This document shows, one piece after another, positions 16,271 through 25,937 of a DNA stretch of 64,000 nt. Each line of letters begins with the position of its first letter. Positions within the stretch are counted from its first letter, which is position 1. This DNA is from Psychromonas ossibalaenae ATCC BAA-1528. GTDB taxonomy: Bacteria > Pseudomonadota > Gammaproteobacteria > Enterobacterales > Psychromonadaceae. The notes beneath the pieces are model-generated. The model was not told where the DNA came from, made no database searches, and worked only from the letters and a program-made list of their open reading frames with translations. The position numbers and the translations under genes were made by a program. The stretch covers positions 1 through 64,000 of the forward strand of contig NZ_KB906992.1 of the NCBI RefSeq assembly GCF_000381745.1, written 5' to 3'.

Positions 16271-18103
16271 TTATTCCACAGTAACGCTTTTCGCCAGATT
16301 ACGCGGCTGATCTACATCGGTACCTTTAATTAAAGCTACATGGTAACTCAGCAGCTGCAGCGGAATGGTGTAGATAATCGGTGCCAGAAGCGGATCACAT
16401 GTTGGTACTTCTAGTACTTTCATGGTGTTATCACTGCTGAATTTGGCATTTTTATCGGCAAATACATACATCAGACCGCCACGGGCACGCACTTCTTCGA
16501 CGTTAGATTTCAGCTTTTCAACCAGATCATTATCCGGAGCAACAACAATGACAGGCATATCGGCATCAACCAGTGCTAACGGGCCATGTTTTAATTCACC
16601 AGCCGCATAAGCTTCGGCGTGGATGTAAGAGATCTCTTTCAGTTTAAGCGCTCCCTCCATTGCTATCGGGTACTGATCACCACGTCCTAAAAACAGGCTG
16701 TGGTGTTTATCAGCAAAGTCTTCAGCAAGCTCTTGAATTGCACCATCCATAGCAAGGGTTTGTTCTATTTTAGCCGGCAGGCTCTGCAGCGCTGTGACAA
16801 TATCCGCTTCCTGCTGACAGCTTAACGCATTATGACGGCCGATTGCAGTAACCAGCATCATTAAACCGGCAAGCTGCACAGTAAAGGCTTTGGTTGATGC
16901 CACGCCGATCTCTGCACCTGCTTTCATCATATAAGCCATATCTGATTCACGCACCAGTGAAGAACCGGGTACGTTACAGATGGTAAGACTAGCCATATAA
17001 CCCAGCTCTTTTGCAAGGCGTAAAGCAGCTAGAGTATCCGCCGTTTCACCAGACTGAGACATAGTAACCAGTAAGCTGTTAGGCATCACTACTGATTTTC
17101 GGTAGCGGAATTCAGAAGCGATTTCAACATTACAAGACACGCCGGCTAGAGATTCGAACCAGTAACGGGCTGTCATCGCTGAGTGGTAGCTGGTACCGCA
17201 GGCAATAATCTGAATATGTTTAACATCTTTCAGCAGCTCTGATGCGCCTTCACCAAAGGCACTGTCCTGCACTTTGCCGCCGCCGATACGACCTTCAATG
17301 GTACGCTGCAGTGCTACAGGCTGTTCATAAATTTCTTTCAGCATGTAATGCTTATATTGACCTTTATCACCCGCATCATGGCTGACTTCTGATTCGTTAA
17401 CCTCACGTTCAACACTATTACCTTCAAGGTCAAAAATACTGACAGTTTTACGGGTAATTTCAGCAACATCGCCCTCTTCTAAAAAGGCAAAACGGCGAGT
17501 AACCGGCAGTAGAGCCAGCTGATCCGAGGCAACAAAGTGCTCTCCAACGCCATAACCTATTACCAGCGGACTACCGGAACGGGCTACGATTAAACGCTCA
17601 GGATCACGTTTATCAATCACTACTGTACCGTATGCACCTTCAAGCTGCTTAACTGTTTTCTGTACCGCTTTTAGTAGTGATGTTTCTGTCTGCAGATGTA
17701 AATGTACTAAATGCGTAATCACCTCGGTATCTGTGTCCGAAGTAAATTGATAACCTTGAGACTGCAGCTGGCTGCGTAACTCTTCATGGTTCTCGATAAT
17801 ACCGTTATGTACAACAGCAATCGTGTCATTGGAAACATGGGGATGAGCATTTGCTTCATTAGGCTCGCCATGTGTTGCCCAGCGCGTATGTGCTATACCG
17901 GTACCACCGGAAACAGGCTGCTCAGCAACGGCATCAGCCAGTGACTTTACTTTACCTACGCGGCGCAGACGCTGCAGTTCGCCGGAACCGGAAATAACCG
18001 CCAGGCCTGCAGAATCATAACCACGATACTCAAGGCGCTTTAAACCCTCGATTAAAATTTCAGATACATCTCTCTGCGCAACGCCGCCAACGATTCCACA
18101 CAT
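16271..18103 (-). CDS. glmS: Glutamine-fructose-6-phosphate aminotransferase GlmS
   Basis: Makes glucosamine 6-phosphate from fructose 6-phosphate and glutamine, the first step toward UDP-GlcNAc. The protein is 610 residues, as in E. coli (609). The N-terminal glutaminase domain begins MCGIVGG: the cysteine after the start Met is the nucleophile, which fixes the start at 18103 although the frame stays open to 18202. Two SIS domains follow ([61 protein letters not shown]), ending [17 protein letters not shown] lies 10 bases before the start. Confidence 0.97.
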   Translation of the reverse strand: MCGIVGGVAQRDVSEILIEGLKRLEYRGYDSAGLAVISGSGELQRLRRVGKVKSLADAVAEQPVSGGTGIAHTRWATHGEPNEANAHPHVSNDTIAVVHNGIIENHEELRSQLQSQGYQFTSDTDTEVITHLVHLHLQTETSLLKAVQKTVKQLEGAYGTVVIDKRDPERLIVARSGSPLVIGYGVGEHFVASDQLALLPVTRRFAFLEEGDVAEITRKTVSIFDLEGNSVEREVNESEVSHDAGDKGQYKHYMLKEIYEQPVALQRTIEGRIGGGKVQDSAFGEGASELLKDVKHIQIIACGTSYHSAMTARYWFESLAGVSCNVEIASEFRYRKSVVMPNSLLVTMSQSGETADTLAALRLAKELGYMASLTICNVPGSSLVRESDMAYMMKAGAEIGVASTKAFTVQLAGLMMLVTAIGRHNALSCQQEADIVTALQSLPAKIEQTLAMDGAIQELAEDFADKHHSLFLGRGDQYPIAMEGALKLKEISYIHAEAYAAGELKHGPLALVDADMPVIVVAPDNDLVEKLKSNVEEVRARGGLMYVFADKNAKFSSDNTMKVLEVPTCDPLLAPIIYTIPLQLLSYHVALIKGTDVDQPRNLAKSVTVE

Positions 18104-18187
18104 GAACTTATACTCCAGTAATAAATAATTTACCGCACCAAATGACCATAGAGGTCGAAAAAAAACGCAAATAGACATGCGCCTTTG

Positions 18188-18211
18188 TGCACTTACATGC
18201 ATATTAGTGCA
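18188..18211. promoter_or_regulatory. TGCA-rich inverted repeat upstream of glmS
   Basis: TGCACT (18188-18193) and AGTGCA (18206-18211) form an inverted repeat with a 12-bp gap that itself holds ATGCAT. It stands 85-108 bp before glmS, in the glmS-dld intergenic region (18104-18386), where a repressor could act. No known regulator matched with confidence. Confidence 0.3.
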
Positions 18212-18386
18212 TGTTTATTTTTATTTCATCTTGTTTTTCATATTTGACATTTATTCGCAGAGAAAAATATCTTTCACTGTAAAATCGCCGCAAAAACGCG
18301 AGGAAAGACAATAATATAAAGTATATTTCAGTGTATTCTTAGCCTCTGATTGAGGTGTACCAAGCTGTTGATATCTGGAGAGAAAA

Positions 18387-21197
18387 ATGGAAAAACGTTA
18401 TCTCGAACTGATTAAACGTATAAGCACAAAGATTGATTCCAGTAGAATCATCAGTGATCCTGCCCTGCTCTTCGCTTATGGCGGTGATGCCAGTTTTTAT
18501 CGTTTAACCCCGCAGCTGATTGTGCAGCTGGACAACATCGATGAAGTTATTTTAGTTATCGTCCACTGTGCAGAGTTGTCTATTGCGGTTACCTTTCGGG
18601 CGGCCGGTACAAGTTTATCCGGACAGGCTCTTTCAGATTCCCTGCTAATTACCTTAACCAGCAGCTGGAACAATTTCAGAATCAGTACGGACGGCGCTAA
18701 AATTTCGCTGCAGCCCGGCATTATAGGCACACAGGCAAATCAGTATTTAGCCCCCTACGGCAGAAAAATCGGTCCGGACCCCGCCTCTATTGATACCTGT
18801 AAAATAGGCGGCATTGCAGCTAATAACTCCTCGGGAATGTGCTGCGGCACGGCGCACAACAGCTATAATACATTAGCGGGCATGACTGTAGTTTTATCCG
18901 ACGGCACGGTCTTAAATACCCTGGACGAAGATAGTATCAGTGACTTTAAATACAGCCGTCAAACCTTATTAGATGATTTATCCATGCTCGCAGAAACCTG
19001 TACAGCTAATAAGAAACTGTCAGCTAAAATCCGCCATAAGTACCGTCTGAAAAATACCACAGGTTACGGCATTAATGCGTTAATCGATTTTCAGGATCCG
19101 ATTGATATTCTTCAGCATTTAATGATCGGCTCAGAAGGCACCCTGGGATTTATTGCTGAAATAACCTATCACAGCGTAGCGGATCCCGCTTTTAAAGCCT
19201 GCGGCTTATTTGTATTTAACAATATTGAAAATACCTGTCTAGCGGTCAGTGAATTACAAAAAACCTCAGTCGCAGCCGTGGAATTAATGGATAACCGCTC
19301 TCTGCAGTCAGTCGCAGATAAAGCGGGCATGCCGGATTTTATTAAAAAGCTTGATAATGAATCGGCGGCTTTATTAATTGAAATACAGACACAAGATGCC
19401 TTAGCTCTGCAGCAGCAGCAGAGCAGCATAATGGAATTAATCAACATTTTTGATCCCGTTCATTACACGCCTTTCAGTCAGGATAAAAAAGTCAGTGAGC
19501 AGCTCTGGGCTGTTAGAAAAGGCCTATTTCCCGCTGTTGGTGCTGTGCGGGAAACCGGCACCACGGTGATCATTGAAGATATTGCATTTCCGACGGAACA
19601 GCTGGCGGCTGCGGTGCGGGATCTACACCTGCTGTTTAAACACTATCACTACCATGAAGCAATCATCTTCGGTCACGCTTTAGACGGCAATCTGCATTTT
19701 GTATTTACTCAGGCTTTTGAGACCGAACAGGAAATTCTGTGCTACCGGGATTTTATGCAGGATGTTGCTCTACTGACTGCAGTTCAGTACAAAGGCTCAT
19801 TAAAAGCGGAGCATGGAACCGGTCGCAATATGGCACCTTATGTGGAATTAGAATGGGGAAGTGAAGGTTATGCTTTAATGCGCCGCATTAAACAGATTTT
19901 TGACCCGGAAAATATCTTTAATCCCGGCGTGATTATTAATGAAGATAAACAGGTGCACCTTAAAAACCTGAAAGCGATGCCGGCAGCCGATACGCTGATC
20001 GATAAATGCATTGAATGCGGGTTCTGCGAACCGGTCTGCCCTTCCAGAAATTTAACCTTAACACCTAGACAAAGAAACTCACTGTACCGGGAGATCTGCC
20101 GCCTGCAGCGCAGCGGTGAGAATCCGCGCCGGCTCGCTGAACTGCGCGTCTCATTTAAATATTATGGTATTGATACCTGTGCAGCCACGGGACTTTGTGC
20201 AGACCGCTGCCCTGTTGATATTAACAGCGGTGACTTAATACTTAAATTACGTCAGGAACATTCATCTTTTCAGCGCCGTATTGCGCACTGCAGTGCACAG
20301 CATTTCAGCGCAGTCTGTAAATCAGCTCAGTTAGGCCTGCAGGCAGCCGATACAGCACATACCCTTCTCGGTAGTAAAAGAATGAGCACCGTTAGTAAAG
20401 CTTTACATCAGCGGTCAAAACAGCATTTACCTTTATGGTCTGTCAGTATGCCCCGTCCAGCGGGAAAAATGCCTCTTAAAATCAATGCAGTTAATCGGGA
20501 AAAAGTGGTTTACTTTCCAAGCTGTGCCGCCCGAAATATGGGAGGTGCAAAAAATAGTGCCGATCCGCGTCCGCTTGTGGAGGTCACACTGGCACTGTTA
20601 AATAAGGCCGGTTATCAAGTTATTATTCCTGAAGAGCTAAACACGCAGTGCTGCGGCATGCCCTACAGAAGCAAAGGTTTTACGGATATTTATAAAGATA
20701 AATCCCGGCAGCTTGAACAGGTTCTGCAGAAAGCCTCAAAAAACGGTAAATACCCGGTTCTAATGGATACCAGCCCCTGTGCAGCTCTAAGTAAAAAAAC
20801 ATTCACCTGTCGCGTAACAATTTTTGAACCTTTTCAGTTTATTGACCAATATGTATTACCCAAACTGCGTATTACTACGCAAACGGATCCGGTTATGCTC
20901 CATATCACCTGCTCTTCGTGGCGCTCCGGATTAGCTTCAATCATGCACAAAGTAACAAAAGCCTGTGCACAGACGGTCATTATACCGGATCAGATTGACT
21001 GCTGCGGTTTTGCCGGAGACAAAGGATTCACTTATCCGGAGTTAAATGCCAGTGCGCTTGCACCATTAAAATCGCAGATACCCGATAACTGCAGCGAAGG
21101 CTACTCAAACAGCCGTACCTGTGAGATAGGCCTGTCAGAGCATAGCGGTATTGAGTACCGCTCTATTTTATATTTAGTGGATAAAGTCAGTCGTTAA
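18387..21197 (+). CDS. dld: FAD/iron-sulfur quinone-linked D-lactate dehydrogenase (Dld-II type)
   Basis: Fused respiratory flavoprotein of 936 residues. The N-terminal FAD-binding domain (about 35-220; FRAAGTSLSGQALSD, IGPDPASIDTCKIGGIAANNSSGMCCG) is followed by the FAD-oxidase C-terminal domain to about 510 (FGHALDGNLHFVF, KAEHGTGRNMAPY). Then come two ferredoxin-like clusters (CIECGFCEPVCP; CAATGLCADRCPVD) and two GlpC-type cysteine-rich CCG domains (CCGMPYRSKG; CCGFAGDKGF). Layout and length match the Dld-II of Shewanella, which oxidises D-lactate with electrons to quinone. A 2-hydroxyglutarate dehydrogenase role is possible but less likely. GGAGAG lies upstream of ATG 18387. Single gene, divergent from glmS. 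Confidence 0.85.
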   Translation: MEKRYLELIKRISTKIDSSRIISDPALLFAYGGDASFYRLTPQLIVQLDNIDEVILVIVHCAELSIAVTFRAAGTSLSGQALSDSLLITLTSSWNNFRISTDGAKISLQPGIIGTQANQYLAPYGRKIGPDPASIDTCKIGGIAANNSSGMCCGTAHNSYNTLAGMTVVLSDGTVLNTLDEDSISDFKYSRQTLLDDLSMLAETCTANKKLSAKIRHKYRLKNTTGYGINALIDFQDPIDILQHLMIGSEGTLGFIAEITYHSVADPAFKACGLFVFNNIENTCLAVSELQKTSVAAVELMDNRSLQSVADKAGMPDFIKKLDNESAALLIEIQTQDALALQQQQSSIMELINIFDPVHYTPFSQDKKVSEQLWAVRKGLFPAVGAVRETGTTVIIEDIAFPTEQLAAAVRDLHLLFKHYHYHEAIIFGHALDGNLHFVFTQAFETEQEILCYRDFMQDVALLTAVQYKGSLKAEHGTGRNMAPYVELEWGSEGYALMRRIKQIFDPENIFNPGVIINEDKQVHLKNLKAMPAADTLIDKCIECGFCEPVCPSRNLTLTPRQRNSLYREICRLQRSGENPRRLAELRVSFKYYGIDTCAATGLCADRCPVDINSGDLILKLRQEHSSFQRRIAHCSAQHFSAVCKSAQLGLQAADTAHTLLGSKRMSTVSKALHQRSKQHLPLWSVSMPRPAGKMPLKINAVNREKVVYFPSCAARNMGGAKNSADPRPLVEVTLALLNKAGYQVIIPEELNTQCCGMPYRSKGFTDIYKDKSRQLEQVLQKASKNGKYPVLMDTSPCAALSKKTFTCRVTIFEPFQFIDQYVLPKLRITTQTDPVMLHITCSSWRSGLASIMHKVTKACAQTVIIPDQIDCCGFAGDKGFTYPELNASALAPLKSQIPDNCSEGYSNSRTCEIGLSEHSGIEYRSILYLVDKVSR

Positions 21198-21203
21198 TAA
21201 CCC

Positions 21204-21238
21204 CAAACGACTTGGAGATACATATTCAAACGACTTGG
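21204..21238. repeat. Pair of 12-bp direct repeats behind dld
   Basis: CAAACGACTTGG occurs at 21204-21215 and 21227-21238, 23 bp apart, and each copy contains a small CCAA/TTGG hairpin. It follows the dld stop by 6 bp, where a terminator would be expected, but there is no T-tract. It may be a dispersed extragenic repeat; copy number cannot be judged here. Confidence 0.4.
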
Positions 21239-21324
21239 GTATACAATTGTTATAATTATTTATTTCTTTATTTCATGTAAATGTTTACAGTTAAAACTCT
21301 TCACTAGATTATTTAGGATATTCG

Positions 21325-21579
21325 ATGCTGCTTGTTCATCTGAGTCATTTACTGCTGCTGCTGTGGAAGTTATCCACCGTTTTTGTGATCCCGATTATTA
21401 TCGTTACTTATGTAGCAGTAATGAACACCTATTCCGGTGATTTCACTTTTCAGCAGTTAGACCAGGGGAAGAATCTGCATAAATGGAGTGTATTTGCGGC
21501 TTACTTAGTTTATTTACTGGTTTGGAACCGTTCTAATAAAATGGTTTGTAATTACCTCAACAAGTTAAAATTTTCATGA
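21325..21579 (+). CDS. Small membrane protein of unknown function upstream of rmuC
   Basis: An 84-residue protein with one strong hydrophobic segment (LSHLLLLLWKLSTVFVIPIIIVTYVAV, about 6-32) and a second at about 53-66 (WSVFAAYLVYLLVW), ending in a basic tail. AGGA stands 8 bases before the ATG. Its TGA overlaps the rmuC start in an ATGA junction, which argues that it is translated and coupled to rmuC. I do not recognise the family. Confidence 0.6.
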   Translation: MLLVHLSHLLLLLWKLSTVFVIPIIIVTYVAVMNTYSGDFTFQQLDQGKNLHKWSVFAAYLVYLLVWNRSNKMVCNYLNKLKFS

Positions 21580-22925
21580 CCCAGCTGGCACCACAAGACC
21601 TGTTATTAGCTGCTGTAATACTGACCACCACCCTGTTAATTTTATTGTCCTGGTTTTTACTGCGCTTTAAACAAGAGCGTGACGCTCTTTTTCTAGAACA
21701 GAGATTAAATGAACAGGAACTGCAGCAGCAGTCTGATCTTAATCAGGAAAAATTAGGTTTATTAGAAGAAAAGCAGCTGCTTATCGACAGCCTTCAGGCA
21801 CAGACAAATAAACTCACCGCACGCATACGCGAATCAGAAGTGCGTCTGCAGGCGGGAGAACAGCGTCTGCGCGACCAGCAGTTGAGCGAAGCGAAGTTAA
21901 GCGATCAGTTTGAACTGCTTTCGCAGCGCATATTCAACGACAAATCTGCACAATTCAAGCAGATTAACCAGGACAGTATTAATCAATTATTAGCCCCTCT
22001 TAAAGTACAGCTGGACGGCTTTAAAAAACAGGTAACTGACTGTTATGTAAATGAAAGCAAAGAACGCTATAACCTGCAGAATGAAATATCTAAACTCGCC
22101 AGGCTCAATGAACTAATGCAGCAGGAAACCAGCAATCTTACCAATGCATTAAAAGGTGATAACAAACAGCAGGGTAACTGGGGAGAAGTCATTTTACAGC
22201 GTATTTTAGAGTCTTCCGGACTGCGCGAAGGTCATGAATACCAGACTCAGGTCAGCTTTAAAAATGATAGCGGTCAACGCCTACAGCCCGATGTTATTGT
22301 GCATCTGCCGCAGAATAAAAATATTATTATCGATTCAAAAGTATCGTTAACCGCATATGAACGATTTTTTAATGCCGATGATCTGCAGGAACAGAAAGAA
22401 GCCCTGCATGCCCATGTTTTATCGGTTCGTCAGCATATTAAAGGGTTAGGTAAAAAAGATTATCAGAAATTAATCGGCACTAATTCTCTTGATTATGTAC
22501 TGCTATTTGTTGCCGTTGAACCAGCCTTTATCAGTGCTATTGAGCATGACCCTGAACTGGTAAAATTAGCACTGGATAACAATATATTATTAGCCAGCCC
22601 GACCAACCTGATGATTGCACTGCGCACCATTGAGAATTTATGGCGCTTTGAACAACAGGAACAAAACGGACGTCTGATTGCCGCCCAGGCAGGCAAGTTA
22701 TACGACAAACTACGTCTGTTCAGCGAAAATATGCTTGATGTCGGAAGCCAGCTGAATAAAGCGCAGAACAGCTATGATCACGCCCTGAAACAGTTAAGCC
22801 AGGGGCGCGGCAATATTATTCAGCAGGCGGAGTCATTAAAGGCAATGGGAGTAACGGTCAATAAACCACTGCCCGAGCAGCTGCTTGAAGCTACCCGTTT
22901 AGCGGCCGAGCCGGATAGAAACTAG
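21576..22925 (+). CDS. rmuC: DNA recombination protein RmuC
   Basis: RmuC limits recombination at inverted repeats in E. coli. The 449-residue protein has an N-terminal membrane anchor (LLLAAVILTTTLLILLSWFLL), a long coiled coil to about residue 200 rich in Gln/Glu, and the RmuC domain with its restriction-endonuclease-like core: GNWGEVILQRILESSGLREGHEY, LQPDVIVHLPQNKNIIIDSKVSL, and FVAVEPAFISA, ending at AMGVTVNKPLP. It starts inside the last codons of the small membrane protein and its end overlaps trkH by 4 bp on the opposite strand. Confidence 0.93.
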   Translation: MTQLAPQDLLLAAVILTTTLLILLSWFLLRFKQERDALFLEQRLNEQELQQQSDLNQEKLGLLEEKQLLIDSLQAQTNKLTARIRESEVRLQAGEQRLRDQQLSEAKLSDQFELLSQRIFNDKSAQFKQINQDSINQLLAPLKVQLDGFKKQVTDCYVNESKERYNLQNEISKLARLNELMQQETSNLTNALKGDNKQQGNWGEVILQRILESSGLREGHEYQTQVSFKNDSGQRLQPDVIVHLPQNKNIIIDSKVSLTAYERFFNADDLQEQKEALHAHVLSVRQHIKGLGKKDYQKLIGTNSLDYVLLFVAVEPAFISAIEHDPELVKLALDNNILLASPTNLMIALRTIENLWRFEQQEQNGRLIAAQAGKLYDKLRLFSENMLDVGSQLNKAQNSYDHALKQLSQGRGNIIQQAESLKAMGVTVNKPLPEQLLEATRLAAEPDRN

Positions 22926-24367
22926 CGACGCCAGAAATGGCGCGTGAACATCACTACCACGGTAAGAATTTCTAATCGCCCCATCAACATACCTACGGAT
23001 AAAATCCATTTAGAAATATTAGGTAAATGCGCGAAATTACCCGACGGACCAATCGACGGTGCAAGCCCAGGTCCGACATTAGAAACAGCGGTAATAGAAG
23101 CAGTCAGCGCAACCATATACGAGGAACCGAACAGAGTCAGCAGCAGCGTAGATACGGTAATGGTCGCCATATAAGCCAGAATAAAGGCTATCAGCGAGCG
23201 CAGGATATCATCACTTACAGTGCGGTTATTATACTTTTGAGGGAAAATACCGTGCGGGTGCATCAACAGCATTAACTGACGTTTTAACAAAGTAATAGCA
23301 ATCTGAAAACGGAATATTTTTATACCGCCCGATGTTGACCCTGAACAAGCCCCGGCAAACAGCAGACCAAAAAACACCACAATACTAAAATCACCCCAAG
23401 TCAGGAAGTCATCCAGGCCGAACCCGGTTGTAGTGATAACTGAAATAACATTAAACAGACTTAAACGTACAGCATCCCAGATGGAAAACTGCCCGCTCAG
23501 TACCAAATATACAGCTAAGCTCGAGGCAAAAACCAGTACCAGTTTAAGAAAACCTAAGACCTGCGCATCTTTAACTAAAGGAGCAAAACTATGGCGGTTA
23601 AAAGCACGGATAAATAGTAAAAACGGCAGCCCGCCCAGGAACATAAACACAATTGCATTCCAGTGCGCACCATGACTGAAGTTGCCCATAGAGCTGTCTG
23701 AAGTGGAATAACCGCCGGTCGATATGGTCGTCATTGCATGATTCAGCGCATCAAAATTATGCATACCGGTTAAACGGTAACCGACAAAACAGCAGGCCGT
23801 CAGAAGTAGGTAAACCAGCAGAATATCGATAGCCACACGGCGTGTTTTTGATTCGGCTTTATCTGACCAGTCTGAAGATTCCGTCTGGAAGAGGCGCATA
23901 CCACCGACATTTAAAAACGGCAGAATTGCCACGCCCATTACAATAAACCCGACACCGCCTAACCACTGCAGGATAGAGCGCCATAACAAAATGCTCTGGT
24001 GCATAGTATCTAAGCCATGCAGAACGGTACTGCCGGTAGTGGTTATACCCGACATGGTTTCAAAAAAGGCATCGCTGTAACTGATATGTTCAATCAGAAC
24101 AAAAGGTAAAGCAGCAAACATACTGGCCAATACCCACACCCCGGTGGTTAAGAGAAACATCTCACGCACACCTAAGCGGGAACGATCTTTTTCATCTCCG
24201 AGATAAATAAAAATAAAGGAAGCAAAGTGAGTAATGATGATGGCAGATAAAAATTCAATACCACCAAGACTGTTATTATAAAAAGCCAGAATCATCGGAA
24301 AGTACATAAATACTGCCATTTTTGACAGTACTAGGCCGGTGATAAAAAATAGAGGACGATAAACCAA
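22922..24367 (-). CDS. trkH: Trk potassium uptake system membrane protein TrkH/TrkI
   Basis: Potassium channel subunit of 481 residues with the fourfold pore-loop layout: FFETMSGITTTGSTVL, NHAMTTISTGGYST, NVISVITTTGFGLDDF and SNVGPGLAP supply the selectivity-filter glycines. Transport needs TrkA, encoded 15 bp upstream. The start is a TTG at 24367 with AAGG 9 bases before it; the next ATG would cut the first helix. The gene ends 4 bp inside rmuC on the other strand. TrkH versus TrkI cannot be settled. Confidence 0.92.
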   Translation of the reverse strand: MVYRPLFFITGLVLSKMAVFMYFPMILAFYNNSLGGIEFLSAIIITHFASFIFIYLGDEKDRSRLGVREMFLLTTGVWVLASMFAALPFVLIEHISYSDAFFETMSGITTTGSTVLHGLDTMHQSILLWRSILQWLGGVGFIVMGVAILPFLNVGGMRLFQTESSDWSDKAESKTRRVAIDILLVYLLLTACCFVGYRLTGMHNFDALNHAMTTISTGGYSTSDSSMGNFSHGAHWNAIVFMFLGGLPFLLFIRAFNRHSFAPLVKDAQVLGFLKLVLVFASSLAVYLVLSGQFSIWDAVRLSLFNVISVITTTGFGLDDFLTWGDFSIVVFFGLLFAGACSGSTSGGIKIFRFQIAITLLKRQLMLLMHPHGIFPQKYNNRTVSDDILRSLIAFILAYMATITVSTLLLTLFGSSYMVALTASITAVSNVGPGLAPSIGPSGNFAHLPNISKWILSVGMLMGRLEILTVVVMFTRHFWRR

Positions 24368-24382
24368 AAGACGCTGCCTTAT

Positions 24383-25759
24383 TTACAAAAAGAACGGACT
24401 AGGCTGGAATAGTTTTTCAATATCGCTGATATACTTTTTATTCACCAGAAACAAAATAACATGATCATCGCTTTCCACTATTGTCTTATCGTGGGCAATC
24501 AATACTTCACCGTTCCGCACAATAGCGCCGATACTGGTACCACGCGGCAGTTTAAGCTGACACAACTCCCGCCCGACGACTTTCGAGGTCATATTGTCAC
24601 CACGGGCGACGATTTCAATGGCTTCAGCGACACCTTCACGTAATGAATAAACGTGTTTCAGATCCGCTTTACGTACATGGGTTAACAGTGCAGAAATGGT
24701 CGCCTGCTGTGGTGAAATGGCAATATCTAAAATATTCCCCTGCACTAAATCAACATAAGCATTACGCTGAATCAACACCATCGCTTTACGGGCGCCCATG
24801 CGTTTTGCCAGCATCGCTGACATAATATTAGCTTCATCATCGTTAGTCACAGTAATAAACAGATCAATCTGCTCAATATGCTCTTCGGCAAGCAGTTCCT
24901 GATCCGATGAATCACCGCAAAAAACGATGGTATTCGAGAGGTTTTCAGACAAGTATTCAGCGCGTTTTAAATTCTTTTCAATCAGCTTAACTGAATTTTC
25001 TTTCTCAAGGCGCTTAGCCAGGTTTTCACCAATATAACCGCCGCCGACAATCATAATACGTTTATAAGGATGCTCAAGTTTCTGCATCTCACTCATAACC
25101 GCGCGAATATGCTGGCTTGCAGTAATAAAGAACACTTCATCATCAGCTTCGATAATAGTTGTGCCCTGTGGACGAATCGCTTTCCCACGGCGGAAAATTG
25201 CCGCTACCCGAGCTTCTGTATTAGGCATATGCTCTTTCAGCGTAGAAATTGCATTACCCACCAGCGAACCACCGTAATAGGCTTTAATGGCTACCAGCCC
25301 TACTTTACCATCGGCAAAGTTAGCCACCTGCAGTGCACCGGGATGTTCAATTAACTGAAAAATATAATCACTGACCAGTTTTTCAGGCGCAATAATATGA
25401 TCAATCGGGAAGGCATCACTGTTAAACAGCTCTTTTTCGTGCATAACCACACTTTGCGAGCGGATGCGGGCAATTTTTTTCGGTACGTTAAACAGCGTAA
25501 ATGCAATCTGACAGGCAACCATATTCACTTCATCGGAATTGGTGACCGCAATTAACATGTCGGCATCTTCAGCGCCGGCCTCACCTAAGGTTTTCGGACT
25601 GGAAGCATTACCCTGCACAACACGTAAATCAAAACGATCCTGTAATTCCTGCAGATGTTCAGAGGAGTAGTCAATAACCGTAATATCGTTATTTTCACCA
25701 ACGAGATGCTCTGCCAGTGACGCGCCGACCTGGCCCGCGCCTAGAATAATAATTTTCAT
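24383..25759 (-). CDS. trkA: Trk potassium uptake regulator TrkA
   Basis: Peripheral NAD-binding gating protein of 458 residues, the same length as E. coli TrkA. Two RCK repeats are visible: [19 protein letters not shown] at the start and [18 protein letters not shown] near the middle, each followed by a TrkA-C domain. First gene of a trkA-trkH pair downstream of rsmB, the usual order def-fmt-rsmB-trkA. Confidence 0.96.
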   Translation of the reverse strand: MKIIILGAGQVGASLAEHLVGENNDITVIDYSSEHLQELQDRFDLRVVQGNASSPKTLGEAGAEDADMLIAVTNSDEVNMVACQIAFTLFNVPKKIARIRSQSVVMHEKELFNSDAFPIDHIIAPEKLVSDYIFQLIEHPGALQVANFADGKVGLVAIKAYYGGSLVGNAISTLKEHMPNTEARVAAIFRRGKAIRPQGTTIIEADDEVFFITASQHIRAVMSEMQKLEHPYKRIMIVGGGYIGENLAKRLEKENSVKLIEKNLKRAEYLSENLSNTIVFCGDSSDQELLAEEHIEQIDLFITVTNDDEANIMSAMLAKRMGARKAMVLIQRNAYVDLVQGNILDIAISPQQATISALLTHVRKADLKHVYSLREGVAEAIEIVARGDNMTSKVVGRELCQLKLPRGTSIGAIVRNGEVLIAHDKTIVESDDHVILFLVNKKYISDIEKLFQPSPFFL

Positions 25760-25937
25760 AGAATAAACTATCCATCTTTGATTTAACGGTTAACTGAGGC
25801 TTTTTACCTGCGTGGCTAAGAACCCGTCTGCATTCAGGCGCAGCCATTGTACAGAGGGCCCGATAATCTTTTTTGACCTGTCTCGGCTATAGGAGTAATA
25901 AACATAGCCTATAGCCGCAGGTCTTTGCTCAATTTAT

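Noticed and set aside
18104-18202. 33-residue N-terminal extension of GlmS
   Set aside because: GlmS needs Cys directly after the processed Met; MCGIVGG at 18103 is the true start.
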